This document shows positions 34,361 through 44,800 of a stretch of 64,000 nucleotides of DNA, in pieces. The notes beneath the pieces are model-generated. The model saw nothing but the letters and a program-made list of their open reading frames with translations, was not told the DNA's origin and did not search any database. The stretch is from positions 31,269,020 to 31,333,019 of the forward strand of contig NC_080546.1 of the NCBI RefSeq assembly GCF_028640845.1. The letters are read 5' to 3'. Each line of letters begins with the position of its first letter. Position 1 is the first letter of the stretch. Position numbers and translations under genes: made by a program. The DNA is from Ahaetulla prasina. Lineage: Eukaryota; Chordata; Lepidosauria; Squamata; Colubridae.

Positions 34361-35094
34361 TACTGTATAACTGGATTCCATTGCTCATCTCCAGGGACTC
34401 TGAAGAATACCTTTTCTTCTCAGCTCACTGTATGCACTAATGTTTTCCTTTCTCATTTTAAATGCAGTCCTCTCCTCAAGGACCACCCTATTTCTATTCA
34501 CATTATTAAACAACTGCTACAGATTTTAAGACACACAGAGAGAATACAGCACTGAAGCACACAAAACTGCGAGGTCCTGGAGAAATAAAAGGAGAGTCTC
34601 GGATTTCTGCAGCTGGCTGGGCCTGTTGCTGCCAGTGTTACATGACTGGCACAGCAAAAAAACATTTGTAATTGGACGCAGGTTTGAAATAATATGCTGC
34701 AGAAAGAGAAAACAACAAGGTTTCTGGCACAATAGGCTGCATCTACAAAACACCTTGGAATATAAAATTTCAATGCAAACATGATACCGATTATCATCGA
34801 AAACCTTTGGCAGAGGTGGTCTTTGCCAATTTAGTGCTCTCTGCATCTCCTGGACCACTCTAATAATCCCTAAACAGATTGGTTGGGGAATTTTAGGAAG
34901 TTCTTTAGCACCAGCCTGGAAAAGGCTAAAGGAAGTGGTAGGTTGCTGCTTGTGTCACCTTTTCCAGTTGTGGCTTAAAATGGCCAGTAAACTTTAAAGG
35001 GGTTAATCTGAATTCTGCCTAATTGGTGAATTGCAACTGTGTTAGATTCATCAGGAAAAATGTAAACATTGCACTACAGATAGAAGATACTTTA

Positions 35095-35333
35095 CCGTGT
35101 TTCCCCGGAAATAAGCCCTTCCTGAAAATATTTAAACACATGCGCATCTGGTCCCCACCATTTCCTCTGGTTAGGGTTAGGGAGACAGAGCTAGAAATCA
35201 GGTAAAACAGCAAGAGGATCCCTGTCTCATTCCACGGGCTCCAAAATAATAAGACCTTCCTGAAAATAAGGCCAAGTGCTTATTTTGGAGTTCAAAAAAA
35301 TATAAGCCAGGGTCTTATTTTCAGGGAAATAGG
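35095..35333. mobile_element. TA-flanked MITE, CCGTGTTTCCC family, copy 2
   Basis: Ends CCGTGTTTCCCCGGAAATAA and TTATTTTCAGGGAAATAGG, TA on both sides (35093-35094, 35334-35335). The interior holds GGTTAGGGTTAGGG (telomere-like, reverse of copy 1). 239 bp. Confidence 0.8.
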
Positions 35334-35378
35334 TAAAACTTGATGGCTGAAACTCTAAAATACTTCTGTTTACTCATA

Positions 35379-35748
35379 CAGGTAGTTTTTGACTTGAGCC
35401 CAAAATTTCTGTTCTTAAGCGAGTTAGTTGGTGAGTTTTGCCCATTTTACGAGCTTTCTTGCCACAGTTGTTAAGTGAATCACTGTTGTTGTTAAGTTAG
35501 TAACACAGTTGCTAAGCGAATCTGGCTTCCCCATTGACTTTGCTTATCAGAAGGTCGCAAGAGGGGATCACTTGACCCCGGGACACTGCAACCATCGTAA
35601 ATACATGCCAGTTGCCAAGCATCTGAATTTTGATCATGTGACCATGGAATTGCTGCAATGCTCATAAATGGGAGAAACAGTCATAAGCCACTTTTTTCAG
35701 TGCTGTTGTAATTTTGATCAGTCATTAAATGAACTGTTGTAAATTGAA
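35379..35748 (+). mobile_element. TA-MITE (CAGGTAGTCC family), nearly full
   Basis: Starts CAGGTAGTTTTTGACTTGAG after TA (35377-35378). Inner motifs are gagcccaaaatttctgttct, gatcacttgaccc and gtcataagccacttttttca. The last bases (gttgtaaattgaatattatt) are degraded. Confidence 0.85.
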
Positions 35749-36036
35749 TATTATTCTAGATAAGATTTTTCCAGCTGGCAATGAGATCCGATAATAGATG
35801 AGTGAAGATTGTTCTAGATAACATATTATTATTGTTGATCACACAGTCAGTCAGATGTTTAAACTGAAATTGGCATCTCTGTTCACTTATCAACTCCTTC
35901 CCAAGGTTCTAGGATAGGCAAATGTTTGATGGTGTTAAAAGTTATCCTTGCAGTATGTAAACTGCCTTTCCCAATTAACTGATGGTGAGTTTGCTGATGG
36001 TATTCAAGGGGTGCTCCAGATGTTTTCTCAACAGTT

Positions 36037-36250
36037 GTCTATGGGGTTTCTCAGTTATCCATGTCATAGTTGTCCCAAAGATGCTTTTTTCAAGAGGCAA
36101 CTAGACTTCCTTGTTTTTCTTTCAAGACGTTTTACTTCTCATCCAAAAAACTTCTTCAACTCTGAAGATTTGAAAAAGCTTCTTGGATGAGAAGTGAAAT
36201 ATCTTCAAAGAAAACAAGGAAGCCCAATTACCCCTTGAAAAGACACCTTT
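36037..36250. mobile_element. Long-palindrome element, copy 1
   Basis: Arms of about 75 bp: cttttttcaagaggcaacta and cttctcatccaaaaaacttc on the left; gcttcttggatgagaagtga and accccttgaaaagacacctt on the right, reverse-complementary with mismatches. A flank shared with the copy at 40550 (ttatccatgtcatagttgtc) shows the element extends left of the palindrome. Confidence 0.75.
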
Positions 36251-36462
36251 AGGATGTCTTGCCACTGTTATTCTGCTTTTATTTGCAGGTCTTTGTATTC
36301 TGTGATTTTTCTCCAATTCTCTTCTATTCTGTTGTGTCCTGCTACTGCCATATTCACTATCTTTTGTCTTTGTTACTGACAATGTTAAATATGGGGTGTT
36401 ATGTTACAGATGCTTCTCTGTTTGAATTCTAAAGTTCAAGAGCTGTTTAGCTTCTTAATTTT

Positions 36463-36805
36463 CTATTACTTTGATTCTTTTGGGCCAAGTGTGATTGGAC
36501 ACACAAGGAATTTGTCTTTGGTGCATATGCGCTCAGTGTACATAAAAAGAAAAGATACATTCGTCAAGAATCATAAGTACATCACTTAATGATAGTCATA
36601 TCATTAATAATACTTAATGATAGTACAAATAAGCAATAAAATCATACTAGGAAGCAATCAGTATAAATCCTAAGGATACCAGCAACAAAGATACAGTCAT
36701 AAGTGGGAGGAGATGGGTGGTGGGAACGATGAGTAGATTAATAGTAATGCAGACTTAGTGAATTTGACAATATTGAGGGAATTATTTGTTTACCAGGGTG
36801 ATGCA
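36463..36805 (-). mobile_element. L3 LINE 3' end, minus strand, copy 4
   Basis: Minus-strand 3' UTR of L3 (GGCCAAGTGTGATTGGACAC on plus). It retains only traces of an AATAG tail (ttctattactttgattcttt, 36463-36482). It stops just after the ORF2 stop region near 36805. Confidence 0.85.
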
Positions 36806-36814
36806 TGGATAATT

Positions 36815-38045
36815 AAGAAAATCAAAGAATACCAAAAAGTAGTCCATTGATTATAGAAAAGCTTTCAATTGATATGGCACATCAAGCTGTGGAATATGCT
36901 TAGAAAAGTGAGAATCCCTGAACATATTTTCATTCCAGGTGAAACCTATTCACAAAGTCAGGAAGCTACAGTCAAAAGGATGCATAATCTCCCCTTATTT
37001 ATTCAAAACTGTATACCCTTCTTTTACTTATTCAACCTGTACACTGAATATATACGGAGAGAAGCTGGGTTGGAAGATGAGCATGTTTTAAAATCAGAGA
37101 AAGCATCCGTAATTTGTGCTATACTGATGATGCTATTTTGATAGCTGAAAATGTAAATGACCTGCAAACTCTAGTAATGAAAGTCAAGGCTCACAATGAG
37201 AAAATGGGATTAAGTTTATTTAAAAGAAACAAACTAATTACTACAACATTAGAATTGACAACGAAGAAACAGCCTTTTGGAATGTATTATAAACAATAAA
37301 GGAACCATCACACAATTCATACACTGCAGATTAGCACTTGCTAGAGTAGCCATGAAGGCCTTGTGTAAGGTTAAGATGCCAGGATATGTCTATACCAGTG
37401 GTTCCCAACGTGGGGCTCATGCCCCACAGGGGGACAATTTGATTTTTAATGGGGACAATTGGAACTTTGTTTAAACCAAGTTAATGGCCTTTAGGCTTCT
37501 TCTGCATAAGTAGAAGTTCACTTTTTGAATAGTAAGAATTATATGTCACCGGGGATTGGGCATCAGGATTTTAGAGATGCTTAGATGGAGCATGGCCCAA
37601 AAAAGGTTGGGGACCACTGATCTATACCTACAAAGATCAGAAGCAGATAATGGTTGGCCTATATCACTCTAGGGAAGCGAAAATTGGACTTTGAAGTCAC
37701 AGCACAGAAAACACCATTGATGCTTTTGAACTTTGGAACTGGAGAAGACTTCTGAGAATACTATGAGTGGACATTCCAGGATTTCACTGAAGGCACAAAT
37801 GGCCAGGCTTATGTTATCACAGTTCACACACATTATTTGAAAGCCCTACTCTCTGGAGAAGTCCATAGCACAGGGAAAGAAAGCGAAGAAGAGGACAAGC
37901 AGAAATAAGATGAATGGATTCAATTATAGTAGCAATGAGTACACAATTGGAAGATCTGAAGGACCAGGATGGTGACAAATCATCCTTGAAAAAATCTATC
38001 TATGTGGTTCTTAAGAGTCAATAGTGATTTGATCACATATACCGT
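36815..38045 (+). mobile_element. Decayed BovB LINE, interrupted by a hAT MITE
   Basis: Broken RT frames. The frame near 36843 reads a stop-broken version of the family's IDYxKAFDxVDH box, then KLWNMLRKVRIPEH. Next comes CYTDDAILIAENVNDLQTLV (37114-37173), the BovB YADD-type box with the catalytic D-D pair but a Thr before it. The 3' part continues to about 38045 with agaagaggacaagcagaaat and similar. At least three frameshifts or stops make it a pseudogene. The MITE at 37396-37619 interrupts it. Confidence 0.85.
37396..37619. mobile_element. hAT MITE nested in BovB
   Basis: 224 bp, ends CAGTGGTTCCCAACGTGGG and AAGGTTGGGGACCACTG, TSD gtctatac (37388-37395) and atctatac (37620-37627), 7/8. 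The ends are of the widespread hAT-Charlie type. It inserted after the BovB copy. Confidence 0.92.
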
Positions 38046-38496
38046 AATCTCTCCTTCTCTCTATCTCTCTTATCCAGCCATTCAATCATCAATCTACCCG
38101 TTTCAATTCACTTAGAATTGTTGTAAAAAAAAAGTAATTCATTTCTAATGCTTTTAGCCACTTAATATTTACATAATGCCTTAATGAATAGTTTCCAATC
38201 TATTCCCTCTCTGTGAACTGTAAAATGAACTCCGCGGCCACCATCATAGGATGTCCACACCGTTTCAATAATTTTATAGATGCTGCATCATAACTAGCAC
38301 TGCTCTATTTTTTTCTATAATTAAATTGTTTATTCATGAAATCGATCCAACTTCATACTTTAAAATATTTAAAGGATGCTGAGGAAGAGAACAGTTCGTT
38401 CCACTAGCCTATTATCCCAGGAAAGCAGAAATCATTCATGCAAACAATTGCCTTCATAGATTTCAAGATGCAAATGTGAGACCCCAGACTTTAAAC

Positions 38497-38772
38497 CAGA
38501 GGTGGTATTCAGCAGGTTCTGACCAGGTCTGGAGAACCGGTAGTGGAAATTCTGAGTAGTTCGGAACTGGCAAATACCACCTCTGACTGGCTGCGCCCCA
38601 TCTATTCTCTGCCTCTCAAGTCCCAGTTGATCAGGAGGAAATGGGGATTTTGCAGTAACCTTCCCCTGGAGCGGGTAGGGAATGGAGATTTTATAGTATC
38701 CTCCCCCTGCCACGCCCACCAACCCATACCCACAGAACCAATAGTAAAAAAAAAAATTGAATCCCACCACTG
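38497..38772. mobile_element. hAT MITE (CAGAGGTGG family) with perfect TSD
   Basis: 276 bp, ends CAGAGGTGGTATTCAGCAGG and TTGAATCCCACCACTG. The flanks are identical: ctttaaac at 38489-38496 and 38773-38780 (8/8). Internal AGAACCGGTAGTGG matches 30367-30501. Confidence 0.95.
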
Positions 38773-38883
38773 CTTTAAACTGCATCCTTGTTAAATAACC
38801 TTGTTATTTAAATTAAGAAATCAAGTCTAAAATCACAGTCCCAATTCTATTCAATCAAGATCACATCACATACTAACACCCTT

Positions 38884-39419
38884 CTCATAAAGTAATACCA
38901 CACTTGGAATATTGCAAGTGTGGTCTTGAAGTATTGAGCAGTTTTGGTCATCACACTATAAAAAAGTTGAAGTCTAAAAAAAGTGTGCAGAGAAGAGCAA
39001 CCAAAATGATTAAGGCTAACACATATGATGAACTGTTACAGGAATTAGACATGGCTAGTCTAGTGAAAAGAAGGTCCAGGGGAGACATGACAGCAGTGTT
39101 CCAATATTTGAAGGCCTGTCACAGAGAGGAGGGGGTCAACCTATTTTCCAAAGAACTTGGTCCAGACTAGGAATAATGGGTGGAAATTGATCAAGGAGAG
39201 ATTCAACCTAGAAATAAGGAAAAATTTTCTGATAGTGAGAACAACCAACCAATGGAACAGCTTGCCTTCAGAAGTTGTGGGAGCTTCATCACTGGAAGCT
39301 TTCAAGAACAGACTGGACTGCCATCTGTCAGAAATGGTGTAGTGTCTCCTGCTTCGGTGGGAAGTTGGACTAGATGACCTACATTACAAGGTCCCTTCTA
39401 ACTCTGTTATTCTGTTATT
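38884..39419 (+). mobile_element. CR1 LINE, RT C-terminus and 3' end
   Basis: Frames encode QRRATKMIKANTYDELLQEL, RSRGDMTAVFQYLKACHREE and then (after a frameshift near 39165) RFNLEIRKNFLIVRTTNQWN and SLPSEVVGASSLEAFKNRLD. This is the classical CR1 C-terminus. The 3' end is TGACCTACATTACAAGGTCC, CTTCTAACTCTGTTATTCTG. 5'-truncated as usual for CR1. Confidence 0.9.
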
Positions 39420-40549
39420 TATTACAATTGCTTAGGAACAATTTTGAGCCTGAAATAAGGGATATGAATAATTGCAATAAATAAATGCCACTATAAAAAA
39501 AGACCACAACCAAACAGTAAAATGAAACATAGAATGCACTTCCATTGATATAAGATTTTTTAAAAGGTATTTAAAAGTTAAAAATACAACCAAAGCCAAG
39601 TTTCAAAGCCAAAGGCTAAAGTAATAGATCTTAAATACTATGATGCCTAACATGTTCAAATAACAATTCTTTCTGAATTTGAAAGCATGTATTTTGTGGC
39701 TTTTAATTAGTTTTAAACCAACCACATTTTAGGACTTCATAAGCTCCTGATCGGTACTCTTCACCCTATGTAATCAAATAAAACTTTGTATTGCTAAGAC
39801 TAAACTGTGATTATTTAATCTGTTTTATACTCTGCTGATAAATCTAGTGCTTCTTGATTCCTTATATACCAGCAATAAGAAAAACCAAAACAAATAGTAT
39901 TGATTTTACTGCTATATTGAGTTTCTCTTAAAAGAAAATTCTACTTTCAAATAGGCAACATCAACATTAGAGGGTATAGAGTACAAATATGCAATGATTA
40001 TTGAAAATATATTGTCATCCATGGTTCCTATTCATTAAAGATGATTCCATAACTTCACCCTCCCTTAACAAGCTAAATAGAAATGTTAAGTCCCTGAAAC
40101 TAGACTGAATCATAATTAGGGTTCATGGAACGACATCTCTTGTGGCAAGATAAATCAAATTTATCTATCAGAATAATATGAATCTTCTCTGAAATACAGG
40201 TTTTCTAAAAAAACATTCTCAATCAAGCATCATATTTTGATTTATAAGAATGATAAAATGTATTATCTTCTATGGAATCAAATCAAAACTTCAAGAAGTA
40301 AGAATTCAATTTGGGTTACTAGTTTACTTAATACTGCATTAAATTGGATCATTTTTAGAGAATGAATTGGTAAATCTCAATACTGTATAAATACAAATGT
40401 GAAGATACTTATCACACAGGTTATTTTTTACAGCAAGTTGGTTTCAGAGGGATAAAAACGTATTATTATTGTGGTTTCTTTTCAGGGCTATACAGTTTAG
40501 ACGATTGTCTACAATCTTTGACAAGAGAACAGACAATCAGCTGTCTCTT
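39420..40549. other. AT-rich intronic DNA, nothing recognised
   Basis: No recognisable gene, TIR or SINE. Confidence 0.5.
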
Positions 40550-40760
40550 AGGTCTATGGAGATTTTCAGTCATCCAGGTCATGGTTGTCCCAAAGGTGCT
40601 TTTTCAAGAGGCAACTGGACTTTCTGATTTTTCTTTAAAGACATTTCGCTACTCATCCAAGAAGCTCTCCCCTGAACTGAAGAAGCTTCTTGGATAAGAA
40701 GCAAAACGTCTTCAAAGAAAAACCAGAAAGTCCAGTTGCCTCTTGAAAAAGCACCTTTCA
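40550..40760. mobile_element. Long-palindrome element, copy 2
   Basis: The arms 40592-40666 and 40684-40758 are reverse complements with few mismatches (left: ggtgctttttcaagaggcaa, tactcatccaagaagct; right: agcttcttggataagaag, ttgcctcttgaaaaagcacc) around a spacer of about 17 bp. The left flank tcagtcatccaggtcatggt is shared with copy 1. It would form a long hairpin if transcribed. Confidence 0.82.
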
Positions 40761-41419
40761 GACAGCTGTCTCTTATACAGATTGCAATCTCCTTCAAAGC
40801 AAATCATGTGCCAAGTAGGATCTTCCTAAGCATAACATAAGCAGAATTACTCAACCTAGGAGTGGTTTTAAAAAAAGGCAATGAGGATGTGATAAAGCTC
40901 TATTGTTATTGTCTCTGATATTTATTTTCTTTATGCTTACTCAGTTGTGTGTTTTGCACAACTTAAACACTTCGAACAGAGTTTCTTCTAAATGAGAAGT
41001 AATTCTATGTCATCTTCTTATTTGCTCAGAATCTTATCTTTCTTTCTTTTTTAAAAGCAATTTATGCTCTGAACAATCAGATCTCCTTCACAACTGTTTT
41101 GCATGTGACAACTTAAAGTTGGAAAGGAATTTTTACCTTTGGTTGTTCCTTTTTAAATAGAGGATGATTATAATTATAGCCTTTGAAATTGAGCTAACTC
41201 ATTATGGAGAGGGGACTGATTTCCTTTGTCACAAGGTTCAGAGTCAGGAATTGACATTATAGAATTCATCTTCTTGTTTTTATCCTTTCTATTTGACAAT
41301 AAAAAGTGTAAGATCTAGTACCCCTATTTATTTCACTCATCTGGGTTAAGAATGAAAATGCCAAACAAACAAGGGGATAGGTCATGATAGCAAGGACTAG
41401 TAAACTGCTACATCAAGGC

Positions 41420-42885
41420 ACATCAGTTTCCCCTGCACCTGGATGAAACTGTCTATCTAGACCCGTTCCAGTCCGGTTTCCGGCCCGGCTACAGCACGGA
41501 GACGGCTTTGGTCGCGTTGGTGGATGATCTCTGGAGGGCCAGGGATAGGGGTTGTTCCTCTGCCCTGGTCCTATTAGACCTCTCAGCGGCTTTTGATACC
41601 ATCGACCATGGTATCCTGCTGCGCCGGTTGGAGGGATTGGGAGTGGGAGGCACCGTTTATCGGTGGTTCTCCTCCTATCTCTGACCGTCGCAGACGGTGT
41701 TGACGGGGGCAGAGGTCGGCCCGCGGCGCCTCACTTGTGGGTGCCGCGGGGTCGATTCTCGCCCTTCTGTTCAACATCTATATGAAGCCGCTGGGTGAGA
41801 TCATCAGTGGCTTCGTGTGAGGTACCAGCTGTACGCTGATGACACCCAGCTGTACTTTTCCACACGGGCCACCCCAATGAAGCTATCAAGTGCTGTCCCG
41901 GTGTTTGGAAGCCGACGGGTCTGGATGGGGAGAAACAGGCTCAAGCTCAATCCCTCCAAGACAGAGTGGCTGTGGATGCCGGCATCCCGGTACAGTCAGC
42001 TGAGTCCTCGGCTGACTGTTGGGGGCGAGTCATTGGCCCCGATGGAGAGGGTGCGCAATCTGGGCGTCCTCCTGGATGAACGGCTGTCTTTTGAAGATCA
42101 CTTGACGGCCGTCTCCAGGAGAGCTTTTCACCAGGTTCGCCTGGTGCGCCAGTTGCGCCCCTTTCTAGACCGGGATGCCTTATGCACAGTCACTCACGCC
42201 CTCGTGACGTCTCGTCTGGATTACTGCAATGCTCTCTACATGGGGCTCCCCTTGAGGGGCACCCGGAGGCTCCAGTTAGTCCAGAATGCGGCTGCGCGGG
42301 TGATAGAGGGAGCCCCTCGTGGCTCCCACGTGACACCTATCCTGCGCAGACTGCACTGGCTACCTGTGGCCTTCCGGGTGCGCTTCAAGGTGTTGGTGAT
42401 AGTCTTTAAAGCGCTCCATGGCATAGGGCCGGGCTATTTACGGGACCGCCTACTGCTACCGAATACCTCTCACCGACCCATGCGCTCTCACAGAGAGGGA
42501 CTCCTCAGGGTGCCGTCAGCTAGGCAGTGTCGTCTGGCGACGCCCAGGGGAAGGGCCTTCTCTGTGGGGGCTCCCACCCTCTGGAACGAACTCCCTCCAG
42601 GACTGCGTCAACTTCCGGACCTCCGAACCTTTCGTCGCGAGCTCAAAACATATTTATTCATCTGCGCGGGACTGGATTAGACTTTAAATTTATTGGTTTT
42701 AAATGGGTTTTTATTTTTTATATTATTTTTAATAATGGGCTATAGAATAAGTTTTTTAACTGTTATTTTAACTTGTATTTATATTTATTTTTTAATTGCC
42801 TGTGAACCGCCCTGAGTCCCTAGGGAGATAGGGCAGTATACAAATATGAAAAATAAATAAAAATAAATAAATAAAGTACAGCGAG
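41420..42885 (+). mobile_element. L2-like LINE, 5'-truncated, GC-rich
   Basis: RT fragment followed by a 3' hairpin-like end CCGCCCTGAGTCCCTAGGGA, GATAGGGCAGTATACAAATA and an AAATAAATAAA tail. Base composition is clearly more GC-rich than the surrounding intron, ending abruptly after 42680. Confidence 0.88.
41430..42680 (+). pseudogene. L2-like LINE reverse transcriptase, broken
   Basis: The first part reads FQSGFRPGYSTETALVALVD and LVLLDLSAAFDTIDHGILLR, then meets a stop after FSSYL (near 41684). Frame shifts follow across the GxPQGxxLxPLLFNIY box near 41740-41790. From 41817 a 287-codon frame carries YQLYADDTQLYFS (catalytic YADD), VRNLGVLLDERLSFEDHLTA, SRLDYCNALYMGLP, LQLVQNAAARVI and LRRLHWLPVAFRVRFKVLV, ending FRRELKTYLF. 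The C-terminal half is fully open. The frames together give most of the RT core but not one protein. Confidence 0.88.
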
Positions 42886-44490
42886 AGTGTCTCAATCCAA
42901 AGAGTAGACCAATCAAAAACAGGTACACCATACTTATTTTTACATAAGCTAGACTTGCTTACATTATTCAAGAACTGCTCCCGTCCTCGAGTGACACTAA
43001 AATTTTGCTGCTGAATTTGGTAACATCTGATGAATAGGAATTCCTCAGGAGCATCAGGATTTCATATAGACCATTGATACTTTATCCCAGATTATCCCTC
43101 TCTAACACTCCTGACCACACATAGGGGATGACTGAATGTTTATCCATAAAATGAATATTATACATATAAAAAAAATCTATACACAGTAAACTAGCGTGCT
43201 AGGCTTCTGGCCAAAATTTCTTTCCTAATATATAAGGGAAGAAATCATCTATTCTTTCATATATAGGGAGTTCTCATATCACACTATTCTATGCAAGCTA
43301 GTATTTCTAATCTGGAAGAATCTATTTCATTAAAGGCATTAAAGGTCTTGAAAGTGGTGGCTTTATACAATATAAACCATGTTTACAGAGTGTTATCTGC
43401 TGGGATCAGAAAATGGGTTTTAAAGCTTAGAAGTTCCATAGACATCACCCTTGTTGTTAACTAGGCTACGTGTCCCATCTTCTTGTTTAAAAGAGTCTTT
43501 TACTTAAATAAATAGTCAGTTGGCATGCTGTAATGTACAGTATCAGTCTTAATCCATCAACCTATCGATTTAAAGCAATGCCTTTTTCACAAAAATTCCA
43601 TTAAGAAGAGAGCATCCTAGGACTGTTGATTGTTTGATTAATGGATGTTTTTGGAGTGGCCATGCTCCATATACCACCCGAATATATTCCCAGCAAAAAG
43701 GTGCTTATCTACAATTCAAGACTCTACTCTGAAAATGATCTCAAAAAGTCAGTTTAGAGAGTGGAAACCTGCCTATAAATTTTGTACATAACTAAGAACA
43801 AAGACATAAAGGTAGAAACTCATCAAGTGACTGCCGAAGAACCTGTTCACTAATGACTGGTGGTCTACAAATATGTCTGCATATTCAGCAAGGATGTTTG
43901 TACTAAGGAACCTTTGTACATGCAACTACGATGGTCTGGATACAAGCTCAAAGGAGGAAAACAAAAACACATTTTATTTTATGAAGCCACTGGTTTTAAA
44001 AAAAAAGCAAATGGCTGATTTGTCTAGATTAGAATTTCTTCAATAAATAAATCTGCAATTAGAATAAAGAGTTAAGTTGCAGTTAGATATAGAGAAAGGT
44101 ATATAAACTTTATCTCCTCCCCAAGCTTCATAAAAAGTTCCCACCAAGTTATATATTTTGTGCAGATGAGAAAACTATTAAAAACCTAGGAAATAATTGA
44201 ATAAATGGATATTAAGTTACATCTTTAAATGTTAAATTAAATCAAGCTTAGTTTTTGTCCTGGCCCCACCATTTATTTTTCATAACTGTGCCCATTTCTT
44301 TAATGCATTTCCAGCATGGTACTCAGTGGAGAAGTATGGCTTTTGACCTGAAAAAGATTTGGGAATATGATCTAAACTACTTAGTTACATTTTGATAGGG
44401 ACAGTTTTATCTGTAAGATTAAAATATTTAGTTTGTATTAGCTTTGTGAAATCAACCTCTTTCTAGAATAAAGCATTTGCAAAGCAGAAT
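42886..44490. other. AT-rich intronic DNA, nothing recognised
   Basis: No motif or repeat recognised; open frames are short. Confidence 0.5.
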
Positions 44491-44800
44491 GGGACAACTC
44501 GCCTCAGCCAATTCATCACTGTCAACTCGCCACGGTCAATTCACTGTGTCCAATTCATCACAGGGCAACGCGCTATGGGACAATTCAACAATTCAATTTA
44601 ATTACTTAAAATAATTTTAAAATAGTTTTTAATTTTTGTCATTCAGATTTTATTTCATCCCTCGTTTGCCATCCTTTCCTTAATGATTCAATTGGGTTAT
44701 TTCTTCAATATTAGTGTAACTCATCCCGTGGCTAGTTGACCTGCAGTGAGGTGGCTGCAGCGAGTTGGCCACAGCAAATTGACGGTGGCGAGTTGTTGTA
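44491..44800. mobile_element. Inverted-repeat element built on GCGAGTTG/CAACTCGC motifs
   Basis: The left side has GGGACAACTCGCC, GTCAACTCGCCACGG and GGGACAATTCAAC. The right side has the complement CAGCGAGTTGGCC and GGTGGCGAGTTGTTGT. Several short inverted copies frame an AT-rich core. No clear TSD; boundaries are approximate. Confidence 0.5.
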
